DNA from: Phytopythium helicoides | Taxonomy: Eukaryota; Oomycota; Peronosporomycetes; Pythiales; Pythiaceae | Direction: 5' to 3' | NCBI GenBank assembly: GCA_024867545.1 | Contig: JANFNE010000025.1 | Coordinates: forward strand, 620,001-684,000 | Length of the DNA: 64,000 nucleotides | Shown here: positions 21,880 to 32,118 of the stretch, one piece after another | Position numbering within the stretch: position 1 is the first letter of the stretch | How the letters are laid out: every line of letters begins with the position of its first letter | Position numbers and translations under genes: made by a program | The notes under the pieces: model-generated | Told to the model about the DNA's origin: nothing | Databases searched by the model: none | What the model saw: the letters and a program-made list of their open reading frames with translations, nothing else

Positions 21880-24498
21880 ATGAGCGAGGCCGAGCGCGCG
21901 CGCGCCCTGCGCCGCGTGCTGCTGCGCCAGCGGCTGCGGCTGTGGGCGTCCAAGGCGCGGCAGGAGCGCGCGGAGCTGGCGGAGGAGGTGATGGCGCTGT
22001 TTTCCTCGGCGAGCAGCGCCGGCAGCAGCGCGGCGATCGCGGAGCGGCCCATCACGCGGCGCCCGGGCGTCGAGGAGGTCAAGAACTGCCTGCTGGCGTC
22101 CGTGTTCCCGTGCCTGCCGGCCGAGTGCGCCTCGCTGCGCTCCGAGATCTGGCAGGTGCTGCTCAACGTCTACAAGCGCAACCAGCACGGCGCCGCGGCG
22201 CAGGAGTTCGACCGCATGATCGCGCGCCTCAGCAAGCTGCCCAGGGACTCGATGCTCGTGGACGAGTGCGCAGACGTCGCGCTGCTGCTAGTGCCCAATG
22301 ACGCGGCAGAGAGGGAGCGAGTGCAGCAAGACATGGAGGTGCTGCTCATGTGGTTCCTCACGACCAAGTCGGTCGCATACACGTCCGGCATGGCGCGCGT
22401 CGTCGCGCCGTTCTTCCTGCAGAACATGGCGCTGCCCACCATCTATGACTGCTTCTACCAGTACAGCGCCAACTTCCTACCCCACTTCGTCGTGAACGAC
22501 ACGCTCTTTGGTGAAGCGCCGGGATCGGCCAACGACAGCAGCAGCTTCTCCGAGTCGCGCCTGTCGATCGACTCGCTCTCCTCGCTGACAGGCATTCTGC
22601 CGCGCTCTGGATCCATGGACTCGACGTCGTCGACGGCTGAGGAGGCCCGGAGGCGCGTCGAGGAAGAAGAGGAGAAGCAAAAGAGCCGCGAGAAGCAGCA
22701 GCTAGTGGAGCAGCTGCTGAGCTATCACGACCCGCAGCTCTCGCATTTCTTGACGCAGTGGTGTGGCAATGACTGGAGCACCCCGGGTGAGCTCATCAAG
22801 ACCGATTTCTTCCTCGGCCACCTCTACCAGGTCATGCCGCCGGCCGTGTTTGTATACGTCATGGACCAGTACCTGTTGACAGGTGACTCGCTGTTTGGGG
22901 TGTTTGTGCTCGTGGCTGCGCTGATCCACGGTGGAGAGTTGCTCATGAGTGGTGGAGCCAACTCGACCGAGGATGTCAAGAAGAACGTCCGTGAGATTTT
23001 CAGCAATGCTAAGTTCAGCGACTCAGAACACGTGCAGTTGCTGTGCTTCCTGGCCGCTCGACTGCGTAGCAAGACGCCCAAGAGTTACAAATGCTCACAA
23101 CATGAGGCGACACCGGAGATGCGTTGCTCGTCTCGTCTGGCTACCGAGCTGGCGTTCACGAAGGCTCCGCCGTCCAAGAAGAAGACGCGAAGTAGCCAGA
23201 ACAGCGGCAGTGGCATCGGCAGCAACAGCAGCAGCAACGGCGATCGATTCTCGACAGCGTCCGATATTGTTGATATGTCTCAGTGGGTCATGAAGGAATC
23301 GCGGTCATTGGCTGGGAAAGTCTTCTGGTATCACAAGTCGACCGGAAAAACGCAATGGGAGCATCCTGCTGAGAAGATCGATGCCCCAGCCGCGTCATTT
23401 GCGCTCCCAATTAGCATCGAAGAGGTTGGTGCGCAGGTTATGGGGGAAAAGGGAAACGACCAGAACGGTCCAAGGTTTTTCGTTGTCGACTGCCGAGGAC
23501 TACGGAGCTCAGAAGATCTCAAGAGCGGGCGTATCCCAGCTGCATACACGCTTGATCCGTCTGTATTCGACTCTCCGGAGCTCATTGCGAAGAGCATGGA
23601 TGCTTTCAACCCCATGAAGTCCCGTGTTCATGTCGTTCTTGTGGGTCACGGTGTCGGTATCCCTCCTCAGCTCGTCACTAGTGAAGAAGTCAAGACTAGC
23701 ATCCGCGATGCAGCCCGTCTGGACATGGACTGCATCAACCAGGCTGCACTATTCTTCCAGAAACGCGGTTTCCGATTTGTTAGCTGCTTGGACGGCGGGT
23801 ATGCCTCGTGGCACGCTTTTATGCGCGACAATCCGGCCTCCTCACCTTCAGAGCTGCTAAACCACGTTGAAGAAGAGTGTGTTTACTGTCGCTACGATAC
23901 CATTTTACGCACTGGTGAAGATCCGTTCAAGCAGAAAAAGAAACAGCAGACCAAGGTGAAGCGGAAGAAGAGCGCAATGCCGACAACGACAACACTGCTG
24001 GTGAATGGTGGTGAAGGCGATCCTAGCATCGTTTCAACCAACAGTAACATGCCGAAGTCGACCGGTAGCACATCCAGTGGCGGTATGGGCGCTGTCACTC
24101 TCGGTCGCCAATTGTCGCTGTCACGTCAATCGATCACAACTATGCGGTCAAAGCTTTCCGAAGTCAAGATTCCAAAGCTGCAGTGGCGACGACGCTCGTC
24201 TGGCGCCTCTGCACAGAACAATCAGAACGATAGCGGGTCTTCGTCCGAGACGCTCGAAGACAACGGCAGTGACCACGAATTCGACGATGGCCCTGCTGAT
24301 GTGAATGACGATGCGACCCACAAAATGCTGCGCGAGGCGCTGGAGCAGGTGGAGGACGTTGCAGTCGACGGCGGGGACGCCAAGGACAAGTCGTTCGTGG
24401 GCGTGTTCACGATAGATTACAGCGACGACGAGGATGACGACAATAATGCCGAGGCGAAGATCGAGGCGAATGCTGCCGCGCCCACCATCTCAGCATAG
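21880..24498 (+). CDS. TBC1D23-like protein: TBC, WW and rhodanese-like domains, 872 aa
   Basis: The ATG at 21880 is the first in-frame ATG; the frame is open further upstream but without one. Residues about 50-330 form a TBC fold (LRSEIWQVLLNVYKRN and later HFLTQWCGNDWSTPGELI), interrupted by an acidic, Ser-rich insert at about 210-270. A WW-like domain lies near 468-500 (GKVFWYHKSTGKTQWEHP), a rhodanese-like domain near 530-650 (FFVVDCRG to LDGGYASWHAF), and the remainder is basic then acidic and disordered. TBC1D23 is a catalytically inactive TBC protein that bridges golgins at the trans-Golgi to endosome-derived vesicles via the WASH complex; the same order of TBC then rhodanese suggests that role. 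A WW domain between them is not part of animal TBC1D23 as I know it. Intronless. Confidence 0.8.
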   Translation: MSEAERARALRRVLLRQRLRLWASKARQERAELAEEVMALFSSASSAGSSAAIAERPITRRPGVEEVKNCLLASVFPCLPAECASLRSEIWQVLLNVYKRNQHGAAAQEFDRMIARLSKLPRDSMLVDECADVALLLVPNDAAERERVQQDMEVLLMWFLTTKSVAYTSGMARVVAPFFLQNMALPTIYDCFYQYSANFLPHFVVNDTLFGEAPGSANDSSSFSESRLSIDSLSSLTGILPRSGSMDSTSSTAEEARRRVEEEEEKQKSREKQQLVEQLLSYHDPQLSHFLTQWCGNDWSTPGELIKTDFFLGHLYQVMPPAVFVYVMDQYLLTGDSLFGVFVLVAALIHGGELLMSGGANSTEDVKKNVREIFSNAKFSDSEHVQLLCFLAARLRSKTPKSYKCSQHEATPEMRCSSRLATELAFTKAPPSKKKTRSSQNSGSGIGSNSSSNGDRFSTASDIVDMSQWVMKESRSLAGKVFWYHKSTGKTQWEHPAEKIDAPAASFALPISIEEVGAQVMGEKGNDQNGPRFFVVDCRGLRSSEDLKSGRIPAAYTLDPSVFDSPELIAKSMDAFNPMKSRVHVVLVGHGVGIPPQLVTSEEVKTSIRDAARLDMDCINQAALFFQKRGFRFVSCLDGGYASWHAFMRDNPASSPSELLNHVEEECVYCRYDTILRTGEDPFKQKKKQQTKVKRKKSAMPTTTTLLVNGGEGDPSIVSTNSNMPKSTGSTSSGGMGAVTLGRQLSLSRQSITTMRSKLSEVKIPKLQWRRRSSGASAQNNQNDSGSSSETLEDNGSDHEFDDGPADVNDDATHKMLREALEQVEDVAVDGGDAKDKSFVGVFTIDYSDDEDDDNNAEAKIEANAAAPTISA

Positions 24499-25857
24499 CC
24501 ATGTCCTCGGCTCAGCCCTGTCAGCATGTAGCCTGCAGTTAGTCGATGTGTCGGGCTGTCCGGGCACTGCGTTTGCTCTTTTTCGCGTGGGGCCGTTTGG
24601 CTCCGTGAATCGGGATAGTACAGTGTAGCGTTTACGATGTCTTTTTGCAGTGGTCGTGCAGGTTCAACCGCTACTGCATTGCTTGCAGACAATTTCCTCC
24701 AGTGGATACCTTCTACTCTAGAGGCAGTATCGCTTCTGGATGCGTTGGTACTAAAGCATTCGGGCTGAAGTGTGAGAGAGAGAGCAACCCAACATCCTTG
24801 TCCGGCAAGAACAGCAAGTGCAGTAGTCCTTCACAGCTCACCGCCTCGGAGTAGCTAGTGCAAGACTGCCCCTTGCTTTCATTTATTTTCTCAACTCGCG
24901 TGTGCATTGATCAAAACCAGCGATGACGAGGCTGTTGTGGGTTTGCAGTCAGCACTCTCTGTCAGAGTGATGCCTTCGTTTTGCGTAACGCCGCTGCAAA
25001 CGCTCCACATCCAGTCGAAAGCCGCTGTCGCTGGATTTTGGCCGTGGCAAGCCAATCCAGCGTCAACATCCCGTTGAGTCACTTACAGCATGTCCAACCA
25101 GTAATCCAGACCAACTTCAAAACGAGGAAAGCGAGCTCTCCTCTACAGTGCAGTCCGCCAGGGCTCCGTTCCGATCTTGAGCGTGTGCAATGCCAGGTGT
25201 CTCCCGCGCGAGCTCCTTCAAGGAATCTGAGGTCTCAGGGTGGAGCTCCTCGCCCCATGTGCTTCCCGCCAGACTCGCTTTCGTGCCGTCGCGTCGCGAC
25301 GCAGCAGTAAGCGACACTGTTTTCATCATCGCCCCGACGCCCAGCGTTTCTCTGCAGTCTTTCACCTCAACAGAAGCCCAAGCCTGGGCGTGTCAACACG
25401 ATTGGATTGGAATTTGGGGCTTGAGATTATTTTCGCGGCGATATCATTCTCCCAACTCTGAAATGAGGCCACACAGCTCACTCACACCGAGCAAATCGAG
25501 CGAGACCACCGCAACAGACCTGTTTGGACGCGCGAGTTGAGCTTGATGACCGCGGCTCTGACCGCCAGCAGGTCAACTCTGCGGTCGCGCAAGCGAGCCA
25601 CCTGGTCTTTACACCGAGGCATGTTATCAGGAAAGCCGTCACGTCAACAGCGTTCACGGCTCTACTCGTTGTCGCCGTGGCATTGACAACCCGCCTGCAA
25701 CTCGTTGCACTCTGCAGTACAAACAGACGGACTGTGATGACGGCCGGTAGCCGCGGGATGCTCCTCCTGTCCGAACGTGGAGAGTTGTCAGTTGAGCCCG
25801 GGGGCAATCCGCCGCGTTGAGGCTTCCCGAGGGTTTCGAGCGTAAAGACAGCGTCCG

Positions 25858-25882
25858 CCCTCCCTCTCTCTCTCTCTCTCTT
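25858..25882. repeat. CT microsatellite
   Basis: A run of CT dinucleotides about 20 nt long inside a longer pyrimidine tract, about 90 nt upstream of the peroxidase 1 core promoter. It might contribute to promoter structure; otherwise it is a simple repeat. Confidence 0.7.
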
Positions 25883-25971
25883 GGTGTGCGAAGTATGGTT
25901 GCAGCTGTAACCTGCAGTGACTCGAATGCGGTGTCCGTTCCGCGGGTGCCAGCCACTCGCTCGCCTCGATC

Positions 25972-25990
25972 GCTCACTTCTTCATTTACT
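25972..25990 (+). promoter_or_regulatory. Oomycete Inr/FPR-type core promoter of peroxidase 1
   Basis: GCTCACTTCTTCATTTACT matches the oomycete start-site consensus (GCTCATTYYnCAWTTT) closely and lies about 60 nt before the ATG. Equivalent sites at similar distance precede the three paralogous peroxidase genes. Confidence 0.65.
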
Positions 25991-26034
25991 CGCCCCGCAG
26001 TAAATACCCACCTTCTCCGCCCAAGCTCTTCGCC

Positions 26035-26793
26035 ATGGTCTCCTTCACGACTTTCTTCGCTGCTACGGCTGCTGCCATCGTCGGTGTCACTCAAGGTGCC
26101 GAGCAGGTCGACATGGCCTCGCTCGCGGCTGGCACGTACTTCCGCCCGAGTGGCACCTCGGTCGTCTCGGGCTACACGGGTGCTTCGACGCCGTACCGCC
26201 GATCGCCGTGCCCCGGTCTCAACACGCTTGCCAACCACGGCTACCTGCCGCGTGATGGCAAGAACATCACGATCGAGACGGCACTGGCGGTCGTGAAGGA
26301 ACACTACAACCTGGCCGACGATGTGCTTGCTGTCATTGCCAGCGTCGCGCCGTCTGTCTTCGACCTGAACGACCTGTCAGCCCACGACGCGCCAATCGAG
26401 CACGATGCCTCGCTCTCGCGCGTGGACAGCGCGTTCGGCGCGGACCAGTCTCTGATTGCTGTGAACCGCACGACGGCCCTGCTCGCTCGCGGCCTTGACG
26501 GCACTCTGGATGTGACGGACGTGGCCAAGCACCGCGCCGAAGTGGTCACCTGGAGTGAGACGTACAACTCGGCCTTCTCGTGGGGCTCCACTCAGCAGTT
26601 CCTGGCCAACGCCGAGTCAGGTCTGCTGCTGCGCGTCATCGGCGGCGGCAACACCGAGGTGGCCAAGACCTCGTTCGTGACGTCCTTCGTTGTGTTTGAG
26701 AAGTTCCCGACCGGCTGGACCAAGCCCTCGACTGAGGTCACGTTTGCCAACATCACGACCACGATCGCCAACCTCGCTGCTGTCTCCGTCTAA
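26035..26793 (+). CDS. Secreted heme-thiolate peroxidase (chloroperoxidase/UPO family), copy 1, 252 aa
   Basis: A signal peptide covers about residues 1-22 (MVSFTTFFAATAAAIVGV, then TQGA). The proximal heme motif SPCPGLNTLANHGYLPRDG follows, with Cys59 the expected thiolate ligand. EHD at 122-124 matches the metal/heme-propionate motif of Caldariomyces chloroperoxidase (PCP-EHD-E type). A conserved Glu in NAESG (about 210) is a candidate for the distal acid-base residue. Length fits the short form of the family. Such enzymes use H2O2 to halogenate, oxidise or hydroxylate organic substrates outside the cell. Three N-glycosylation-type sites are visible (NIT, NRT, NIT). It is the first of a tandem pair; single exon. 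Confidence 0.9.
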   Translation: MVSFTTFFAATAAAIVGVTQGAEQVDMASLAAGTYFRPSGTSVVSGYTGASTPYRRSPCPGLNTLANHGYLPRDGKNITIETALAVVKEHYNLADDVLAVIASVAPSVFDLNDLSAHDAPIEHDASLSRVDSAFGADQSLIAVNRTTALLARGLDGTLDVTDVAKHRAEVVTWSETYNSAFSWGSTQQFLANAESGLLLRVIGGGNTEVAKTSFVTSFVVFEKFPTGWTKPSTEVTFANITTTIANLAAVSV

Positions 26794-27778
26794 GCGTCTG
26801 CCTGCTTGGCGTTTTGAAAAGTGTAAGCACGAGTTGAAGAGAGGCACTGGATTGCAGGTGCCCAGGAAAACGACGTTGATAATAAAGAGCGATCTCAATC
26901 AAAGCATTTCTCGTGCTCTTGGTTCATTTTTGTCATGATTGAGATGACCTCGTGCGATGCTCCTCTCGGTCGGTCCACTTTCGTCCCCATGGGCTTTGGT
27001 GCCTGAAATGTCCACTTGAAGCACCAGGACTATCCAACACCGTGCGCAGGCTTTGTTCGGGGTGGAGACCAGCCAAGGGAACGAACACGTCAGTCTGATC
27101 ATGATGAATGCTACAGTACCTTGCAGAGCTAGCGTCAATCGCAAGCCGCGGTGCATCGAATCCCTTTCGACGTCGCGTTTTGCGAGAGCCCAGCTCCGCA
27201 GCGCGCTGCTTGTTGGACAGTGCAAGTACTGTACCTCAGCAATGGCGTATTACTCGAGCGTGATGTTTACATGCAGATTCCGACGCGCTGGCTTGGGAAT
27301 CGAGTCGAGCTTGAAGGCTTGCGGGCAACTCGACTCAACTCGTAAAGGCATGGACCTCGTGCGGGAAGAAACGTGCATGTAGACGACCCGGTGCTGTCCT
27401 GCGGTCGATTGTCTCGGATGCCGGCGGTCTCGCCGCCTCAAGTGGCCATGACCAAGCCGCTGTTACTCACCGAGGGCGACCGTGCTGATTGGACGATGTA
27501 GTCTCCGGCTCACCTGTTAGTTCACGTAAGTGCTGTGCGACTAGTGCCTTGGTCGCGGGAGTATCCAGCCATCGATTGCGGCGGTCCAGTCAGTCACCCC
27601 CAGTGTCTCCAGCACGGTCAGCGTGGATTGGAATGAACCGATCGGCCGTGATCAATCGCTCCGCTACTCTGCAAGGACACGCATTGGTGGTTGATGCAGC
27701 AGTGAATCTCTCGGCGACTCCTTCCTCACTTTTCAATTTGCCGGCTCCAGCAAATACCAAAACCTCCTCCGCCGCAAT
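26794..27778. other. Intergenic region between peroxidases 1 and 2
   Basis: About 985 nt with no supportable gene. It contains the 3' region of peroxidase 1 and, at its right end, the core promoter of peroxidase 2 listed separately. Confidence 0.4.
27726..27742 (+). promoter_or_regulatory. Oomycete Inr/FPR-type core promoter of peroxidase 2
   Basis: TCACTTTTCAATTTGCC lies 53 nt upstream of the start codon and fits the oomycete Inr/FPR consensus at every fixed position except the usual GCTC prefix. Confidence 0.65.
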
Positions 27779-28552
27779 ATGGTTCGCCTCGCCTCGACTT
27801 TCGTTGCTCTCGCTTCGGCTCTCGGTCTCGCTCACGCCGACACCGTCGACGTTTCCTCGCTCGCTGTCGGCGACTACTACCGCCCAACGGGAACGGATGT
27901 TGTCTCGGGCTACCCGGGTGCTACGACGCCTTATCGCCGCTCGCCGTGCCCCGGTCTCAACACGCTTGCCAACCACGGCTACCTGCCGCGTGACGGCAAG
28001 AACATCACGCTCGAGACGGTGCTGGCTGCTGTCCAGGACTACTACAACTTGGCCGACGACGTGCTGTCCCTGATCGCAAGCCTCACGCCTGATGTCTTCG
28101 ACCTCAACACGCTGTCGAACCACACAGACCCGGGCATCGAGCACGACGCATCGCTCTCGCGCATCGACACGTACTTTGGTGGTGACGAGTCGCTCATTGC
28201 TGAGAACCGCACGACGGCGCTGCTCGACCGTGGTGCTGACGGTACCATCGACGTGACGGACTTGGCCAAGGCTCGCGCCGAGCTCGTCGCCTGGAGCGAG
28301 GAGTACAACCCCGAGTTCAACTGGGGCTCAACGCCTCAGTTCCTCGCTGGCGCCGAGTCGGGCTTTGTGCTGCGTATCATGGGCGGCAACAACTCGGAGG
28401 TCGCCGACACCGAGTACGTGCGCTCGTTCTTCATCGACGAGAAGCTGCCCACGGGCTGGTCCAAGCCGTCCACGCAGGTCACGTACTCGGACCTGACGAC
28501 CACCATCGCCAGCCTCGCCGCCGTCGATACCTCGTCCTCGTCCTCGGCCTAG
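27779..28552 (+). CDS. Secreted heme-thiolate peroxidase, copy 2, 257 aa
   Basis: Closest to copy 1, with which it forms a tandem direct pair. It has a signal peptide of about 20 residues (MVRLASTFVALASALGLA), the heme-Cys motif SPCPGLNTLANHGYLPRDG, EHDASLSRID, and the conserved Glu in GAESG. The C-terminus ends in a short Ser run that copy 1 lacks. The ATG follows the AAACCTCCTCCGCCGCAAT leader directly. Single exon. Expected to be extracellular and to use peroxide; the substrate is unknown. Confidence 0.9.
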   Translation: MVRLASTFVALASALGLAHADTVDVSSLAVGDYYRPTGTDVVSGYPGATTPYRRSPCPGLNTLANHGYLPRDGKNITLETVLAAVQDYYNLADDVLSLIASLTPDVFDLNTLSNHTDPGIEHDASLSRIDTYFGGDESLIAENRTTALLDRGADGTIDVTDLAKARAELVAWSEEYNPEFNWGSTPQFLAGAESGFVLRIMGGNNSEVADTEYVRSFFIDEKLPTGWSKPSTQVTYSDLTTTIASLAAVDTSSSSSA

Positions 28553-28860
28553 GCTCGGAACGCAGGGTGATCATGTCGCCTCGCAACAGCGGCGACCAAA
28601 GTACAGTCGAGGAAGTCTGTGAATGAATCCATTTTGTTGTCGTATCATAATCGCCACCATCAAAACACGATGGCCGCAGCAGCCGTCAATCCTGTCAATT
28701 AGACCAATGCAGCCACGCTAACGGGCACCCAGTAGACGAACGCAGTCCATATTCGCCATCACCAGGGCTGAAGCACAAGGAGATGGGCATCATCGAGTTC
28801 GCCTCCGTACCGTGATCCCCCCATTTACAGGAGAATCACGTCGAGTCCCTTCGTCCGAGC
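28553..28860. other. Intergenic region between peroxidase 2 and SLC35F copy 2
   Basis: About 308 nt containing the peroxidase 2 terminator region and the SLC35F copy 2 promoter. No distinct motif was recognised. Confidence 0.4.
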
Positions 28861-30231
28861 ATGGCGACGGAGCGGTCCAAGCTGCTGGCGGATGCGGAGC
28901 CTCCGGCGAGCCCCACGCGCAGCCTGGGGCTAGTGGCGATCGTCGGTGCGTGGCTGCGGCCTCTCCTAGTGTCTGTACGACTGGCGAGACGCTGATTCTG
29001 GCTGTGTGCCGCGTGGTTAGTGGTCATTTGGGCGTGGGTCGTGCAGGCGGAAGCTGCGCAGGCGCTGCAGGTGAGACTATCGCGAGGTATCAGCGGCGTG
29101 AAGAGGTGCTAATCGGTGTTGTGCTTGAGCTGTTTAGGATGCGAGCCACTTTTCCAAGCCATTCTTCATCGTCTGCTTCAACCACACGGTCACGGTGAGC
29201 CCATGGAGCAGCTGTGATGCACGACTGCTGGTTGCTGACAACTTCTTCGTCTGTAGATCGTCATGCTGCCGGCGGTGTACGTGTATCACCGAGTTCAAGA
29301 CGCCAAGCGTCGATCGCACAGTATGCTGCACGAAGAACCACGGTCGAACGGCTTTGTGGCCGTGCTGCAGCGCCACTCGGAGGTTCCGCTGTCCAAGTTG
29401 CTGCGCATGGCAGCGTTCCTGAGCGTCTTCTACTGCTTTGCTGACTACTTTTGGTACGCGGCACTGGCCAACGTGAGTGTGGCAGCGGGTACGGCCATCT
29501 TCAACTGCTCACCGTTCTTCGTCTACTGCTTCTCGATCTGCTTTCTCCGAGAGCGCGTGTCGCTCCGCAAGCTCTCAGGCGTTCTGCTGTCATTTGTGGG
29601 TGTCACGCTCATCGTGATCTACCAGAATGGAGACGCAGCGGCAGTTTTCACTGGTGCCGAGTCGTCAAGCCTCGGATTCATCGCAAGCTTGCTGGTTGTC
29701 GTCTCCGCTGCGATTTATGGCGCGTACGAAGTTGCGGTTCGAGTGGTCGTCAGCGAAGATATCGACGACACATCGACCCTACTCACGCTGACAGGACTGT
29801 GTGGCCTCCTTTCGATCCCGATCTGGATTGTCGGAAGCATTGCTTTCGCTTACAGCCCATTTCCTTCACTGTACGAGCCACTCGGATGGCCAGTCTCGGG
29901 TGATGCCGTCGCAATGCTGTTTCTGAGCGGATCGCTTGCCGCAGTGTTCAACGTCGCGTTTCCATTCGCGCTATGCTGGACGTCGCCACTTGAAACCAGC
30001 GTGGGATGCATGCTTACTATCCCTTTGTCGGGAATTTGGGACTCTGTATTCCATCACACCGTCTTCTCCTGGCAGTGTGTCGTTGGCTCTGCCTGTGTCA
30101 TGGCTGGGTTCGGCGTGCTCGAGTTTTCGAGTTCGTGGGTCCATGCGTCCAAGGCAAAGTCCTCGAGATATTCGATGGCCGAAACGACTGCTGTGTGGTC
30201 ACCCGTCAGCAACGGAGATGTAGTCGTCTAA
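28861..30231 (+). CDS. SLC35F-like (EamA/DMT) transporter, copy 2, 4 exons, 388 aa
   Basis: Exons 28861-28945, 29021-29070, 29139-29195 and 29257-30231. The intron phases (1, 0, 0) and the 50- and 57-nt middle exons match the other copies. It is closest to copy 1 (shared blocks CFADYFWYAALANVSVAA and IFNCSPFFVYCFSICFLRER), although copies 3 and 4 lie next to it. The N-terminus is MATERSKLLADAEPP, with no signal peptide; ten helices follow. The gene converges on copy 3, with 82 nt between stop codons. Probable endomembrane or plasma-membrane carrier; substrate unknown. Confidence 0.87.
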
Positions 30232-30313
30232 TTTGCAGTAGTTGGCGAAATTCGCTGAGCAAAGAGAATTCAATCATTTGATTGTTAGACTACTCGCTCT
30301 GTATTTTGAGTTT

Positions 30314-31683
30314 CTACGCAGCTTCAACGCTCATCAGCGTGTAGTTGCTAGACGACGTCTGCATGGGAGCAGACTGGCTCGGACGGCGGAATTTGCTGAG
30401 CTCCACCAGAACGAATCCCAACACTACCAACAATGAGCCCACCACACATTGCCATGAAAAGCTCAAGTCGTGAAGGAACACATCCCAGATACCCGCGACT
30501 GGAAGCATCAACATAGCGCCAACACTTGCTTCCAGCGGGGACGTCCAGCACACGGACAGTGACACGAGAATCGTGTTCATTCCAGCGAGACATGCGCTTA
30601 ACAGCATCAGTCCGACGCCTTCTGCCGTGCTGGGCCAACCAAGCGGCTCGTACAGCCAGGGAAATGGACTGTGTGCGAGAGCAAAGCTTCCAATGACCCA
30701 CTGCGGAACCGTCACGAGACCACAGAAGGCCGCAAAGATAAGCAGCGTCGACAGATCTGCGATGTCTTCTTCGCCAACAACCATCATCATCCCGACCTGG
30801 TACAGACTGTAGATGATGTTGGAAATGATCACGAGAATACAAGCGACGACACCGGTGCTGTCGAGGCTGAACGTGGACAACGAAGCCTCGTTACTGCCGT
30901 CGTCTTGGTAGATGACGATTACGATGACTCCGATGAACGCGACGAGCACTCCAGTGATTTTACGGCACATGACTTTCTCGGCGAGTAGACAGACCGAGAA
31001 GCAGTAGACGAAGAGAGGGGCGGTATTCGACAATGCGGTAGCAATTGCAACACTGATGTCGGCAAGCGCCTTGAACCAGAAGTAGTCGGCTGTACAGTAG
31101 AGTCCGTTGAGCACAGCGGCCATTTTCAGCACATTGCCCAGCGGTAAGATGCAGTGGCGCTGCAGCACTGCCTTGAAGCTGACATCCCTATGAAGGCCAC
31201 TTTCACGTAGGCGGTGGAACAAGTATAGTCCCGGCAGTAGCAACACCTATATCAACAGTCAGTCCATCCGAGCCAGCATGAACATCTCAAGGTCGTTGCC
31301 GCTCACCGTCACGGCGTGGCTGTAGCTGACGATGAAGAACGCCTTGTTGACATGGCTCACTCTCTGCGGCCACCACCACCGTTAGGTACTTGGTGAAGAG
31401 TGCAAATGCAGTAAAGACCGCACCTGGAACGCCTGGGACGCCTCACCCTGCGCCACCTGCACGAAAATCATGGCTACCACCAACCAAAATACCGCCAGTC
31501 CCGTCAGCACCAATTCAACACTCGAGCCTCCAAAGCCAACAGCAACATAACGCAACACGCACCAGCGAGAGCCAACAGCCCACGTCTGCGCATGCGGTCA
31601 CGACGCGCTTGGGTCTTCATGGCGTCGACGTCGTCGTCGCGCGGTCCAAGCAGCGTCAAAAGCTCGGAGGAGTGGGTCGTCAT
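30314..31683 (-). CDS. SLC35F-like (EamA/DMT) transporter, copy 3, 4 exons, 386 aa
   Basis: Exons 31683-31563 (121 nt), 31473-31424 (50), 31363-31307 (57) and 31246-30314. All introns are about 60-90 nt, GT-AG, phases 1, 0, 0. The N-terminal exon (MTTHSSELLTLLG, then a basic ARRDRMRRRG cluster) and the exon RVSHVNKAFFIVSYSHAVT are nearly identical to copy 4, marking a recent tandem duplication. The core carries the same ten-helix pattern with GVLVAFIGVIVIVIYQDDG and CWTSPLEASVGAMLMLPVAG. Substrate unknown. Confidence 0.87.
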
Positions 31684-32118
31684 GCTCAGGTCGCTGGTAA
31701 TTGAGCAATGGCTACGCGACCAGCGGGCGGCTACTGCTCATTGCATTGAGGCGAACGAACTCGTGCTACGGTACGACGGCATCCAGTCGACTTTGATGTC
31801 GAGCCCATCTCAAGGTCGTGTCAAGCGTGATAGCGCAGTGCGATTGGGTGAAAAGGAAGATGTGGATTCACATTACGGCCATTTGGTTGGCTTAAAATTG
31901 GAAATGCGATCGTCCATTGGCTGAAATAGTGAATATTCCGATTACGAGATGGAGCAGTGTGCCGTTCCGTCAGCGGTACTGTGCAAGTACGTCAGCGATG
32001 GCTTCATTCAACTGATCGGCGACTTCTGCTTCTTGTATCGAGGACAATGCTGCGAAACAGAGTGGCATTTGTGGTTATCGAGACGCGGGCCACTACGTTG
32101 CAAAAACGTCGCTTTCAA
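31684..32118. other. Promoter region of SLC35F copy 3
   Basis: About 435 nt between the start of copy 3 and the stop of copy 4. It holds two blocks repeated upstream of copy 4: ATTTGGTTGGCTTAAAAT at 31881 and CCATTGGCTGAAATA at 31914. The second contains an ATTGG (CCAAT box on the other strand). Confidence 0.6.
31881..31976 (-). promoter_or_regulatory. Duplicated upstream element, copy A
   Basis: About 95 nt of imperfect identity with 33601-33695, including two blocks of 15 and 18 identical bases and a shared ATTACGAG. Each copy lies 180-200 nt upstream of the ATG of an SLC35F-like gene on the minus strand, so it is either a conserved regulatory region or the residue of a recent duplication. 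Confidence 0.6.

Larger units (their letters stand above)
24499..26034. other. Intergenic region with promoter of peroxidase 1
   Basis: About 1.5 kb without a supportable gene. Several open frames on both strands are short, overlap each other and lack motifs. The right end holds a pyrimidine microsatellite (25858-25882) and the core promoter listed separately. No transposon or RNA gene was recognised. Confidence 0.4.
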
